A DNA stretch of 9,203 bases from Bacteroidota bacterium (GCA_023429365.1 JAEYVW010000434.1:1-9203), one strand, 5' to 3'. Counted from the first letter of the stretch, positions 1-7,268 are shown. A program made the numbers and translations. The notes: generated by a model not told the origin, from the sequence alone.

Positions 1-392
1 TGACTATCGCACAAACATTAAAATCTGATAAGAATATACCACTATCGCATGATGAACTGACTGCGTTGAAAGGTGTTGGTAGCAAGTCAGCCAATGTTAT
101 ACTGCGTGAAGCAGGCAAAAAGCCTGAAGGTGTGATTGTAGACCTGCACGTTGTGCGTGTAGCGCCGCGACTGGGAATTGCAAAAGGCACTGACCCGAAA
201 AAGATCGAAAATCAAATCAAAGAAGTATTACCCGCCCGGCAGTGGGATGCCGGAATGGCTATGTCTTTCCTCGGACGAGAGATCTGCCGGCCAAAGCCCT
301 TGTGTGAAATATGCCTGATGAGGCCTGTTTGTTTATACTACAACACGGTGGTAAAAAAAGAAAGGAATCTTCCAGCCAAATCCGGCCGCTAA
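1..392 (+). CDS. nth: Endonuclease III (DNA glycosylase/AP lyase), 3' part
   Basis: The reading frame is open from the window edge (first complete codon at base 3) to TAA at 390-392, so the N-terminal part of the gene lies outside. What remains is the C-terminal half of an endonuclease III, the base-excision-repair enzyme that removes oxidised pyrimidines and cuts the abasic site. The helix-hairpin-helix is clear (LKGVGSKSANVIL, from about base 63), with the catalytic lysine at 84-86. The catalytic aspartate lies in VDLHVVRV (codon 141-143). Four cysteines near the C-terminus (ICRPKPLCEICLMRPVC) are placed to bind the 4Fe-4S cluster. Their spacing is C-X5-C-X2-C-X5-C, where the E. coli enzyme has C-X6-C-X2-C-X5-C, so one residue is missing in the first loop. 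An internal TTG at base 66 falls inside the hairpin motif and is not the real start. Confidence 0.93.
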   Translation, partial: TIAQTLKSDKNIPLSHDELTALKGVGSKSANVILREAGKKPEGVIVDLHVVRVAPRLGIAKGTDPKKIENQIKEVLPARQWDAGMAMSFLGREICRPKPLCEICLMRPVCLYYNTVVKKERNLPAKSGR

Positions 393-706
393 CTTAGCTC
401 CCAATGAACTTATCTGTTTGAATTACACTGCTTTTCCTCCAAAAACAGGCTGGTTCCTGCAAATTTTTCGAAAAAACGTGCATGAAGATGCAAAAAAAAT
501 GATGTAGATTCGGCAAATAAACGCAGCATTTGTTTTTTTCTTCGACTGTAGCTGTCGTCGGGGTAAAGTAAATGCGACATAAGTTTTATCACGCAGTAAG
601 TTTGAGTTTAGTTAAGCAGTACGGGGGATGCCTTCGCATACCCTTTTGTATGCTACAAGGGATTTGATCAAACGGAATTGGATTATTTTTATAAGAACAA
701 GTGTTT
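393..706. other. Intergenic region with small inverted repeats, no gene seen
   Basis: This 314-base stretch separates the endonuclease III gene from the receiver-domain gene. A 60-codon minus-strand ORF (410-592) has no recognisable motif and is not called. Three small symmetric sequences are visible: a 12-base palindrome TTTTTCGAAAAA at 464-475, a short CGAC/GTCG hairpin near 543-557, and GCATAC/GTATGC at 636-653. None is followed by a good T-run on the plus strand, so no convincing terminator for the endonuclease gene is seen. A possible weak promoter for the next gene is TTTG at 663-666 followed by TATTTTTA at 684-691, but its 17-base spacer is shorter than the usual 19-21. Confidence 0.5.
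636..653. repeat. 6-bp inverted repeat upstream of the receiver gene
   Basis: GCATAC (636-641) and GTATGC (648-653) are perfect inverted copies separated by CCTTTT. The right arm also belongs to a second, mutually exclusive hairpin, TTGTA-TGC-TACAA, at 646-658. The pair lies about 50 bases before the receiver-domain start codon, where it could be an operator or part of a leader. No function is shown. Confidence 0.35.
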
Positions 707-1120
707 ATGCCCGCCTATTTACTTATGATCCAGGCTGACGAGGATGACCGATACCTTACTGAGTCCATATTAAAGGAAATGCACGGGGCGATTCCGATGC
801 ATTTTATTGGCGGAATTAGCGAAATGGATCAATGTATAAAAGATAACGGATTCCCTGCTGCTATCCTTGTGAACAACCAGGACCATCGTCACAAGGCTCT
901 CGAACTGGTGAAATATTTCAAACAGGATGCAAAGCTCGCGCATATACCCGTTGTGGTGTTGGGCGAAATTACCACAGCTGATTATATCAAAAACTACTAT
1001 CGCGCCGGCGTCAACTCTTATATTACCAAACCTTCTTCCATTGCCGGTATGCGAATGAAGATCCGCGTTTTCCTCGATTATTGGTTAGAGGTTGTGGAAA
1101 TACAACAACAACAGGACTAA
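707..1120 (+). CDS. Stand-alone response-regulator receiver domain, degenerate (pseudo-receiver)
   Basis: This is a single receiver (CheY-like) domain of 137 residues with no output domain. The fold can be read from its pattern: hydrophobic beta-1 followed by an acidic stretch (YLLMIQADEDDRYL), beta-3 (AAILVNN), beta-4 (IPVVVLGE), and beta-5 with the conserved lysine (YITKPSS). Several active-site residues are replaced. The first two acidic positions are Gln-Ala, the phospho-acceptor aspartate position is Asn (AILVNNQD), and the Thr/Ser at the end of beta-4 is Gly. Only the Lys-Pro pair is intact. It therefore probably cannot be phosphorylated in the usual way and may act as a constitutive protein-binding module. 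ATG at 707 was chosen; an in-frame GTG at 701 would add two residues. Its partner kinase is unknown. The next gene, 48 bases downstream on the same strand, may be co-transcribed. Confidence 0.82.
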   Translation: MPAYLLMIQADEDDRYLTESILKEMHGAIPMHFIGGISEMDQCIKDNGFPAAILVNNQDHRHKALELVKYFKQDAKLAHIPVVVLGEITTADYIKNYYRAGVNSYITKPSSIAGMRMKIRVFLDYWLEVVEIQQQQD

Positions 1121-1168
1121 CATCTCTTGTCACCCGGCGCAGTATTTGATATCGCAATAAGAAGGGTT

Positions 1169-1390
1169 ATGAAAAAGAAAGAAAATTTTTGGCAACTCTT
1201 AAAGAGACTTGATCAACAGGCAGGAGAATTCAACGTCCACCTGGCAAGAGCAAATATGTATTTCGACCAGGCTGCTCATAAAACTCAAACAATCCTGGAA
1301 CGCCAGGAGCGCGACCTTCATGAAACGATCGCCAAACTAAAAAAGGCACTCAAAAAAATGAAAAAGGAAAAGGAAAAGAAACATAAATAG
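1169..1390 (+). CDS. Small lysine-rich coiled-coil protein of unknown function
   Basis: The predicted product has 73 residues if translation starts at ATG 1169 (MKKKENFW). The frame stays open upstream to a TTG at 1127 (87 residues), but ATG is preferred because a GAAGGG stretch lies just before it and the upstream extension has no distinctive features. The sequence is almost entirely helix-forming. A central segment with many Gln and Ala (LDQQAGEFNVHLARANMYF) is followed by heptad-like helix (ILERQERDLHETIAKLKKAL) and a C-terminal run of Lys and Glu ending KKHK. There is no signal peptide or membrane segment, so it should be cytoplasmic. The basic tail could bind nucleic acid or acidic partners, but that is a guess. 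It follows the pseudo-receiver gene on the same strand. No family is recognised. Confidence 0.6.
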   Translation: MKKKENFWQLLKRLDQQAGEFNVHLARANMYFDQAAHKTQTILERQERDLHETIAKLKKALKKMKKEKEKKHK

Positions 1391-1542
1391 GACTAACTAT
1401 CTAATATTTTTCCAATTGTCTCTCAGTTCATTAGCAAGATCATATGATTTACTGATCTGCATCAATTCTAATCCTGTTATTATCCCCTAGATTTGCGGCC
1501 TCGAATTTGCAGCGTTGGACTGGTGATTTTTAATGGACTATA

Positions 1543-1573
1543 TACTAAAACTACATATAATGTTGTTTTAGTA
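1543..1573. promoter_or_regulatory. 31-base near-perfect dyad upstream of the exported-protein gene
   Basis: Outer arms TACTAAAAC (1543-1551) and GTTTTAGTA (1565-1573) are exact inverted copies. Inside them, after one T/T mismatch (1552, 1564), ACAT (1553-1556) pairs with ATGT (1560-1563) around the central ATA. In all, 26 of the 28 arm bases pair. The dyad ends 13 bases before the ATG at 1587. Neither side carries a T-run, so it is not a normal terminator. It could be a repressor or activator operator overlapping the promoter, or a hairpin in the mRNA leader. Confidence 0.6.
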
Positions 1574-1586
1574 AAAACCCAGCACT

Positions 1587-2039
1587 ATGAAAAAACTATT
1601 ACCCTTGATGCTACTACTGCCCGTATTGGCTTTGTCCCAACCCGAATGTGAAAGCCATTTTGCAGCTGGTGTATCTTATGTTTTGCCAAAAGGCGTTTCT
1701 GCCGAAGGCTCTTATTTTGTCAACCGCTTTAATGCGGGTATTGGCGTAGCATACAACCTGGCATCAGGTACCACAGTAAAGAATGGGGTTAATGAATATG
1801 AACTCCCCGGTAACTCGCTTGATATTTTCGCTTACGCGGGTTATAAGGTTGTACAGGTAGACTATGTAGTATCCGCTTTCCTTAATGCCGGCTATACCAT
1901 GGGCAATGTGGAAGGGCTTCAGCCATTTGTTTCTTCAAAAATACTATTCCCTGCCGGACAAAAAGCTTTTAGTGTAGAACCATTCTACATATTTAACCGA
2001 GGCCTGAGTGCGAGAGCAACTTTGTATCTCCGTTTGTAA
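1587..2039 (+). CDS. Small exported protein, probably an outer-membrane beta-barrel
   Basis: The product has 150 residues and begins with a clear Sec signal peptide (MKKLLPLMLLLPVLALS), probably cut before Q18 as is common in Bacteroidota. The single cysteine (C21) is not in a lipobox, so this is not a lipoprotein. The mature part, about 133 residues, is made of short alternating stretches rich in Gly, Tyr, Phe, Val and Asn (for example FNAGIGVAYNLASG, IFAYAGYKVVQVDYVVSAFLNAGYTMG). It ends in ARATLYLRL. This pattern fits a small beta-barrel of roughly eight strands in the outer membrane. That is inference from residue pattern; no specific family is recognised. The 31-base dyad directly upstream suggests specific regulation. 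The carboxylase operon starts 85 bases downstream with no visible terminator between, so read-through is possible. Confidence 0.7.
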   Translation: MKKLLPLMLLLPVLALSQPECESHFAAGVSYVLPKGVSAEGSYFVNRFNAGIGVAYNLASGTTVKNGVNEYELPGNSLDIFAYAGYKVVQVDYVVSAFLNAGYTMGNVEGLQPFVSSKILFPAGQKAFSVEPFYIFNRGLSARATLYLRL

Positions 2040-2124
2040 ACCGGTATCAAGTCCGTGAGACTATCTTCCACCTTTAATACGGCTTTCAAATCTGGAATTC
2101 TTATATTACAGGTTAAAGCTTTCT

Positions 2125-2625
2125 ATGCCAGGTGAAAAAATATACAGGACAAGCGCCAATGGGTTTGTATTTTCCTTTACTCAGCAGTACATTGAAGAAG
2201 CTGATCTTGTTCAAATCTCTCCAAATAAATATCATTTCCTAAAAGACAATCAAAGCGTAAGCGCCGAGATCACCAGCGCTGACCTAAATACTAAAACCAT
2301 CCTGGTTGAGATGGAGGGTGAAACCTATACTGTCGTTATTAAAACTGAACTCGACCAGGTATTGGAGAAAATGGGTTTTAATGCCGGCAAAGGAAGACAA
2401 CATAAGGAGATTAAAGCCCCTATGCCTGGTCTCGTGCTCAGCATTGCAGTGACGGAAGGTCAGCAGGTAATTGAGGGTGATAAGATACTTATCCTTGAAG
2501 CCATGAAAATGGAGAATAATATTATGACACATACCAATGCCAGGATCAACAGGATAGCGGTAAAGGAGGGACAGGCAGTGGAGAAAGGCCAGGTGCTGGT
2601 TGAACTGGAGGATCGGGATATTTAA
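2125..2625 (+). CDS. Biotin carboxyl carrier protein subunit of acyl-CoA carboxylase
   Basis: This is the 166-residue carrier that holds biotin and moves the carboxyl group between the two catalytic subunits. The C-terminal half is a biotinyl/lipoyl domain (about residues 95-163), beginning IKAPMPGLVLSIAV and containing the biotinylation motif EAMKMEN with the acceptor lysine at K128. The last part (INRIAVKEGQAVEKGQVLVEL) forms the second half of the barrel. Residues 1-90 are a less conserved N-terminal region of the kind found in Bacteroidota acyl-CoA carboxylase carriers; they probably contact the other subunits. The biotin carboxylase gene starts 17 bases after the stop, so the two are surely one transcript. 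The linked carboxyltransferase points to propionyl-CoA rather than the fatty-acid acetyl-CoA carboxylase. Biotin would be attached by BirA, which is not in the window. Confidence 0.92.
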   Translation: MPGEKIYRTSANGFVFSFTQQYIEEADLVQISPNKYHFLKDNQSVSAEITSADLNTKTILVEMEGETYTVVIKTELDQVLEKMGFNAGKGRQHKEIKAPMPGLVLSIAVTEGQQVIEGDKILILEAMKMENNIMTHTNARINRIAVKEGQAVEKGQVLVELEDRDI

Positions 2626-2642
2626 TTGTTTGTTTACCTGCC

Positions 2643-4118
2643 ATGAAGAAAATACTCGTCGCAAATCGTGGAGAGATCGCACTCAGGATCATGCGCACCC
2701 TTCGAAAGATGGGCATCAAGTCTGTTGCAGTCTATTCAGAGGCCGACAGGTTGGCGCCTCATGTCCGCTTTGCAGATGAAGCAGTTTTGCTGGGAGAACC
2801 ACCGGCGGCACAGTCCTACCTAAACGGAGAAAAGATTATAACATTGGCAAAAGAGTTGGGTGTGGATGGTATTCACCCCGGCTATGGTTTCCTGAGTGAG
2901 AATGCCGAATTCGTGGAAGCGGTTACCCGTGAGGGTATCAAATTTATTGGGCCAGGTGCTGATGCCATGCGGATCATGGGTTCCAAGCTGGCCGCCAAGG
3001 AAGCAGTGAAAAAATATAATATCCCAATGGTGCCGGGGATTGATGAAGCAATCAGTGATACTGAAAATGCAAAAAAGATCGCGGTGAGTATCGGTTATCC
3101 TATATTGATAAAAGCTTCTGCCGGTGGCGGAGGTAAGGGTATGCGCAAGGTGGACAAAGAGAGCGAAATGGAAGAACAAATGGAACGTGCCATCAGTGAA
3201 GCAAAATCCGCGTTTGGGGATGGCTCGGTTTTTATTGAGAAATATGTAAGCTCACCACGTCATATAGAAATACAGGTGCTCTCCGATGAACATGGTAATA
3301 TCATCCACTTGTTTGAACGTGAATGCAGCATTCAGCGTCGTCATCAGAAGGTTGTTGAAGAATCACCCTCCGCAATATTAACTCCGGAAATGAGGAAAGC
3401 CATGGGAGATGCGGCCGTAAAGGTGGCACGGGCCTGCGGTTACACCAGTACAGGTACAGTCGAGTTCCTGTTGGATGATCAAATGAATTTTTACTTTTTG
3501 GAAATGAATACCCGCCTGCAGGTAGAGCATCCCGTCACCGAAATGATCACAGGTATCGACCTGGTAGCGGAACAAATAAAAATTGCCCGCGGTGAAAAAT
3601 TGGCTTTCACACAGGAGGATATCACAATCAACGGGCATGCGATCGAGCTTCGCGTCTATGCAGAAGATCCGCTCAATGATTTTCTGCCTTCGATAGGACA
3701 GCTGTCTGTCTACCAGCCACCAGCCGGTGATGGGATTAGGGTTGATGACGGTTATGAGGAGGGTCAGACTATTCCCGTGTATTATGACCCGATGATTGCA
3801 AAACTGGTCACTCATGGCAGCACACGCGGAGAAGCGATTGCTAAAATGAAAACAGCGATCGGTAGTTACCGGGTTGAAGGAGTCGCAACTACATTGCCTT
3901 TTGGATTATTTGTCATGAACCACGAAGCTTTTTTGTCGGGAAAATTCGATACCCATTTTATAAATAAGTTTTACACCCCCGAGATTCTTTCATATTTACA
4001 AAAGAGCAAGGCCGAGCTGGCTTCTATTGTAGCATTGAAATATTTTTTAGACCGGCAGAAGGGCATCCAACCGGCAGAATCAATTCCGACAAACTGGAAG
4101 TCAAGGTTAATCGATTAA
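2643..4118 (+). CDS. accC: Biotin carboxylase subunit of acyl-CoA (propionyl-CoA) carboxylase
   Basis: This 491-residue enzyme uses ATP and bicarbonate to carboxylate biotin on the carrier protein. The three parts of a biotin carboxylase follow in order: the N-terminal domain ([15 protein letters not shown] at the start), the ATP-grasp domain with its glycine-rich loop ([12 protein letters not shown], with ATP-binding K157), and the C-terminal domain. Catalytic features seen are [16 protein letters not shown] (with K236) and [14 protein letters not shown], which holds the metal-binding E287 and N289, R291 and E295, matching the E. coli AccC active site. It is about 40 residues longer than E. 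coli AccC. The extra C-terminal segment after about residue 450 is lysine- and leucine-rich and lacks a biotinyl domain, agreeing with the separate carrier gene just upstream. The carboxyltransferase gene follows after 10 bases. The symbol reflects the family; pccA-like would also be fair. Confidence 0.95.
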   Translation: MKKILVANRGEIALRIMRTLRKMGIKSVAVYSEADRLAPHVRFADEAVLLGEPPAAQSYLNGEKIITLAKELGVDGIHPGYGFLSENAEFVEAVTREGIKFIGPGADAMRIMGSKLAAKEAVKKYNIPMVPGIDEAISDTENAKKIAVSIGYPILIKASAGGGGKGMRKVDKESEMEEQMERAISEAKSAFGDGSVFIEKYVSSPRHIEIQVLSDEHGNIIHLFERECSIQRRHQKVVEESPSAILTPEMRKAMGDAAVKVARACGYTSTGTVEFLLDDQMNFYFLEMNTRLQVEHPVTEMITGIDLVAEQIKIARGEKLAFTQEDITINGHAIELRVYAEDPLNDFLPSIGQLSVYQPPAGDGIRVDDGYEEGQTIPVYYDPMIAKLVTHGSTRGEAIAKMKTAIGSYRVEGVATTLPFGLFVMNHEAFLSGKFDTHFINKFYTPEILSYLQKSKAELASIVALKYFLDRQKGIQPAESIPTNWKSRLID

Positions 4119-4128
4119 TAAAATTCTT

Positions 4129-5673
4129 ATGAAGAAAACGAAAACGGATATCCTGCTTCAGAAGATCGAAGAGAGCATGAAGGGTGGTGGCGCTGCACGT
4201 AATGAAGTACAACATAAGAAAGGAAAGCTGACGGCGAGAGAACGCGTTGAGCTGTTGATGGATGCCGGCTCTTTCCAGGAGATTGGAGCCCTGGTACTTC
4301 ATCGAACACGTGATTTCGGCATGGAGACTCAGCAATACTATGGCGATGGCGTTATCACAGGTTATGGAACAATAAATGGCCGGCTGGTATACATCTTCGC
4401 ACAGGATTTCACAGTATTTGGTGGATCACTATCGGAGACGCACGCTGAAAAAATATGTAAAGTGATGGACCTCGCCATGAAAACCGGAGCCCCTATGATC
4501 GGTTTGAACGATTCTGGCGGCGCTCGTATACAGGAAGGCGTGAGATCACTGGGTGGTTATGCAGATATTTTTTATCGCAATGTTTTGTCTTCAGGGGTTA
4601 TACCACAAATATCCGCGATCATGGGCCCCTGTGCAGGGGGTGCCGTGTATTCCCCGGCTATGACAGATTTTACATTGATGGTGGAGAATACCAGTTATAT
4701 GTTTGTAACCGGTCCCAACGTGGTTAAAACCGTCACCAATGAAGAAGTAAGCGCGGAAGAGCTTGGTGGAGCATATACACATTTTAGTAAATCAGGCGTT
4801 ACTCACCTTACCGCGACAAATGATATGGATTGCATTGCGCAGGTTAAAAAGTTGCTGGGCTATATGCCACAAAACTGCGAGGACACCACGCCGAAGCTGC
4901 CTTACGCGCTGGGTGACGAAACACGGGAGATGCTGGAGTCGATCGTCCCGGAAAGCAATAACCAGCCCTACGATATGCGTGATGTAATTACCGGGATCTG
5001 CGACGCCGGTTCATTTTTCGAAATACAAAAAGAGTTTGCGGCAAATATCGTAGTTGGATTTGCAAGACTTGCTGGTCGGAGTATCGGTATTGTAGCCAAC
5101 CAGCCTATGAGTCTCGCCGGAGTACTCGATATAAACAGTTCCAAAAAGGCTGCACGGTTCACCCGCTTTTGCGATTGTTTCAATATACCCCTACTTGTAT
5201 TGGTTGATGTTCCGGGTTTCCTTCCCGGCACCGACCAGGAATGGAATGGGATTATCACAAATGGCGCTAAATTACTTTTTGCGCTTAGCGAGGCTACCGT
5301 GCCTCGTGTAACAGTGATCACACGTAAGGCCTATGGTGGTGCTTATGATGTGATGAACTCAAAACATATCGGCGCCGATATGAACTTTGCCTGGCCAACA
5401 GCTGAGATTGCCGTGATGGGCGCAAAAGGAGCAAGCGAGATCATTTTTAAAAAGGAGATTACGGAAGCTGATGACCCGGTCGCCAAACTGGCTGACAAAG
5501 AAGCGGAATATGCGGAAAAATTTGCAACTCCTTACCTTGCTGCGGAGCGTGGCTTCATCGACGAAGTGATAGAACCACGGGAAACACGGAAGAAGCTCAT
5601 TCACGCGTATGCGATGTTGGAAAATAAAGTAGCAAAGCTTCCGAAGAAAAAGCACGGCAACATCCCTTTATGA
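4129..5673 (+). CDS. pccB: Carboxyltransferase (beta) subunit, probably propionyl-CoA carboxylase
   Basis: This 514-residue enzyme transfers the carboxyl group from biotin to an acyl-CoA. Two crotonase-like halves are visible. The N-terminal half carries [14 protein letters not shown] and [13 protein letters not shown] (oxyanion glycines G170-G171); the C-terminal half carries [28 protein letters not shown] (glycines G403-G404) and [14 protein letters not shown]. Length and motifs fit the PccB family over its full span. In this family the residue after GGAY controls substrate: Asp (D422 in Streptomyces coelicolor PccB) goes with propionyl-CoA, while Ile goes with acetyl-CoA. Here it is Asp (D407), so propionyl-CoA is the likely substrate and methylmalonyl-CoA the product. 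A decarboxylase role (MmdA family) is less likely because a biotin carboxylase gene is linked and no membrane subunit is present. It is the last gene of the three-gene operon. Confidence 0.93.
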   Translation: MKKTKTDILLQKIEESMKGGGAARNEVQHKKGKLTARERVELLMDAGSFQEIGALVLHRTRDFGMETQQYYGDGVITGYGTINGRLVYIFAQDFTVFGGSLSETHAEKICKVMDLAMKTGAPMIGLNDSGGARIQEGVRSLGGYADIFYRNVLSSGVIPQISAIMGPCAGGAVYSPAMTDFTLMVENTSYMFVTGPNVVKTVTNEEVSAEELGGAYTHFSKSGVTHLTATNDMDCIAQVKKLLGYMPQNCEDTTPKLPYALGDETREMLESIVPESNNQPYDMRDVITGICDAGSFFEIQKEFAANIVVGFARLAGRSIGIVANQPMSLAGVLDINSSKKAARFTRFCDCFNIPLLVLVDVPGFLPGTDQEWNGIITNGAKLLFALSEATVPRVTVITRKAYGGAYDVMNSKHIGADMNFAWPTAEIAVMGAKGASEIIFKKEITEADDPVAKLADKEAEYAEKFATPYLAAERGFIDEVIEPRETRKKLIHAYAMLENKVAKLPKKKHGNIPL

Positions 5674-5710
5674 TCTTTGGCAATAACTCAATCATCAACT
5701 GCAACTGATA

Positions 5711-5750
5711 GACAAAATAAAAGCCCCGGTGCATGCTGCACGCGGGGCTT
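5711..5750 (-). terminator. Intrinsic terminator of the PepSY-like lipoprotein gene
   Basis: AAGCCCCG (5721-5728) plus GTGCA (5729-5733) pairs with TGCAC (5737-5741) plus CGGGGCTT (5743-5750), giving a 13-bp stem with one bulged G and a TGC loop. On the minus strand the stem is followed by TTATTTTGTC, a fair U-tract, so it best serves the lipoprotein gene that ends at 5771. It lies 47 bases after the carboxyltransferase stop and may also slow plus-strand transcription, although that side has no T-run. Confidence 0.8.
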
Positions 5751-5770
5751 CTATGGTTTCACAAGGCGAA

Positions 5771-6313
5771 TTATTTTATCTTTTCTTTCAAAACATTTCC
5801 ATCTGCGTCTATCAATAATTTAACCTTGCTGTCATCAGCTTTTTTCAGCTTGATCTCGTAAGCCATCCTGTCTTTTTGAAACTCACGGTCAACTTTATCA
5901 ATCGTGTAGTCCGCATATCTTTCGCTGATCAGGGTAGAAACGGCTGGAGGTAACTGGGTATGGTCTCTCATGGTATAGGCTGAGCCGATCCAGTTGCCAT
6001 CGCTATCATACCAGGCATAATAATTCTCGTTGTCCATATCAAACCGTACCAGGTAATCATCGTTTTGAAGGGCAGTCCATCCCGCCATTTCCCAATCGAT
6101 GGGAGCTTCAACAGCCATGTCGTAATTACTCCACACTACGTTCGTTGCATTTGGGTATTGTGTTGTAAACGCGGTTTGGATAGTAGGACTCACCGTTACG
6201 GATGTTGATGTCGTCCCTGTTGTATCTGTATCGGTTGCCTGGTACGCAGGCTTACATGATGCAAATGCGAATGTGGCGCCAGCCGCCACCACCAGGAAGT
6301 TTCTGAATTTCAT
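5771..6313 (-). CDS. PepSY-like periplasmic lipoprotein with two repeats
   Basis: The product has 180 residues and starts with a lipoprotein signal (MKFRNFLVVAAGATFAFASC), with C20 as the lipidated cysteine. A Thr/Ser/Asp-rich linker (about 26-42) follows. Two PepSY-like units come next, at about 44-110 and 122-178. Each begins with a proline and a short helix leading to a tyrosine (PTIQTAFTTQYP and PPAVSTLISERYADY) and ends in a similar beta-hairpin (WYDSDGNWI and LIDADGNVL). This is the arrangement of the PepSY-like family (Pfam PF11396, named for similarity to a beta-lactamase inhibitor), common as exported proteins in Bacteroidota. The biochemical role is not known; protease inhibition or ligand binding are only analogies. 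It ends at the hairpin at 5711-5750 and diverges from the metalloprotease gene across 292 bases. Confidence 0.85.
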   Translation of the reverse strand: MKFRNFLVVAAGATFAFASCKPAYQATDTDTTGTTSTSVTVSPTIQTAFTTQYPNATNVVWSNYDMAVEAPIDWEMAGWTALQNDDYLVRFDMDNENYYAWYDSDGNWIGSAYTMRDHTQLPPAVSTLISERYADYTIDKVDREFQKDRMAYEIKLKKADDSKVKLLIDADGNVLKEKIK

Positions 6314-6475
6314 ACGTTCAAATTTTTAAGATTAATAAAACGGATGGCGTTTGTAATACTTACTAATGCTACAACTATGCCAGCCTGGTCACGGTCTGTT
6401 ATCAGTTGGCTATCGCATTTCCGGGGGGCATGATTGCCACAGGAGGGGGGAGGCTTTTACGCATTAATCCTAAAG

Positions 6476-6506
6476 GGGATATTTTCAAGTTATGTTAAAA
6501 TAACCC
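6476..6506. repeat. Imperfect 10-bp inverted repeat
   Basis: GGGATATTTT (6476-6485) pairs with AAAATAACCC (6497-6506) over nine of ten positions, with one A/A mismatch and an 11-base loop. It sits in the divergent region about 100 bases before the protease start. It could be an operator; there is no T-run to suggest a terminator. Confidence 0.4.
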
Positions 6507-6552
6507 GGAAAACAGGATATTTAAGCTCTCTGGGAAAACTAGGTGCCGCAGG

Positions 6553-6583
6553 ATTTTAAATTCAAATAAGTTCGGTATATTTT
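6553..6583 (+). promoter_or_regulatory. Possible promoter of the metalloprotease gene
   Basis: TATATTTT (6576-6583) matches the Bacteroidota -7 consensus TAnnTTTG except at the last base. It lies 22 bases before the ATG at 6606. The -33 side is weak: ATTT at 6553-6556 with a 19-base spacer, lacking the usual G. AT-rich sequence makes chance matches likely. Confidence 0.25.
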
Positions 6584-6605
6584 TACCTGATCCAATACAT
6601 GCTTC

Positions 6606-7190
6606 ATGAAGATCTATCTGCTTGTAGCCGGCTTGTCCGCCACAACTATCTGTTATGCTGAACCTGTATCGCCAATCAAAAGATCGCGGGTACCACCAAT
6701 GGTAAAGGACAGTGTAGCACCCGTTATTCCTTCGACTCCCATGATGTTTGCGGAAATTTTAAATGCCCTGGGGCTTCAACAAAATTTTGAATTAAAAGAA
6801 GCTAAGGTTGCTAATATTGAAGCTTCTATTACCCGTCGAAAACGATATATTTTATACAACCCTGGTTATATTAACTGGATCAACAAGACGACAGGTGACA
6901 AATGGGCCGCAATGGCCTTATTGGCGCATGAGATCGGTCATCACTTAAATGGACACACGATACGTAAATCAGGAAGCAGGCCGAACCTTGAACTCGAAGC
7001 TGATGAGTTTACAGGGTTTGTCATGCACAAACTTGGAGCTTCACTTGAACAATCACAACGGGTCATGCTTTATATAGCCAATACCACCGGTTCTAAAACA
7101 CACCCGGGAAGGGATTTGCGAAAAGCGGCGATTCAAAAAGGATGGGACAGGGCTGCAGCACACACCAATGATCTTGCGACTATGCAGTGA
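6606..7190 (+). CDS. Secreted M48-like zinc metalloprotease (HExxH)
   Basis: The product has 194 residues with a signal peptide (MKIYLLVAGLSATTICYA, cut before about E19), so it should act in the periplasm or outside the cell. The zinc site is plain: HEIGH at residues 108-112 within LLAHEIGHHLNGHT, then ELEAD, whose E129 would be the third zinc ligand and D133 the conserved aspartate of the ExxAD motif. This HExxH...ExxAD pair is the mark of M48-type gluzincins (HtpX/BepA-like). The C-terminal THPGRDLRKAAIQKGW resembles the conserved His-Pro segment near the end of such domains. No membrane segment follows the signal peptide, and there are no TPRs, so it is a minimal form. Substrate is unknown. 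It diverges from the lipoprotein gene, and no downstream gene is linked on the plus strand. Confidence 0.85.
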   Translation: MKIYLLVAGLSATTICYAEPVSPIKRSRVPPMVKDSVAPVIPSTPMMFAEILNALGLQQNFELKEAKVANIEASITRRKRYILYNPGYINWINKTTGDKWAAMALLAHEIGHHLNGHTIRKSGSRPNLELEADEFTGFVMHKLGASLEQSQRVMLYIANTTGSKTHPGRDLRKAAIQKGWDRAAAHTNDLATMQ

Positions 7191-7235
7191 ATAAATTGAA
7201 AGTAAAACAAGTCTTCCGCCAACTTAATTCCAGGC

Positions 7236-7268
7236 AAAAAAAAAACAGGCCCCGTTTAGAAAGCCTGT
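7236..7268 (-). terminator. Intrinsic terminator of the SWIB-domain gene
   Basis: Read on the minus strand, ACAGGC (7268-7263) pairs with GCCTGT (7250-7245) around a 12-base loop, followed by a run of T (7244-7236). The stem is short (6 bp) but the uninterrupted U-tract is strong. It lies 22 bases past the SWIB gene stop. On the plus strand there is no T-run, so it is unlikely to end the protease transcript. Confidence 0.75.

Larger units (their letters stand above)
6314..6605. other. Divergent intergenic region between lipoprotein and protease genes
   Basis: This 292-base region must hold the promoters of both divergent genes. No ORF of note lies in it. The first part (6314-6420) has no clear promoter match. 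At 6421-6453 there are unusual G-runs, including two runs of six G, which stand out against the AT-rich surroundings. An imperfect dyad lies at 6476-6506, and a weak promoter-like site for the protease gene at 6553-6583. Confidence 0.5.

Noticed and set aside
446..470. Possible small hairpin CAGG/CCTG with nearby T-run after the endonuclease gene
   Set aside because: The stem has only four base pairs and the T-run is displaced by several bases, too weak to call a terminator.
410..592. 60-codon minus-strand ORF between the endonuclease and receiver genes
   Set aside because: No motif, signal or coupling to a neighbour; the stretch is rich in A and T runs and small palindromes, so the open frame is probably chance.
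2284..5655. Several 60-145 codon minus-strand ORFs and one plus-strand ORF (4763-4987) across the carboxylase operon
   Set aside because: They lie entirely or mostly inside well-supported carboxylase genes in other frames, are rich in His, Cys and Phe, and show no family motifs.
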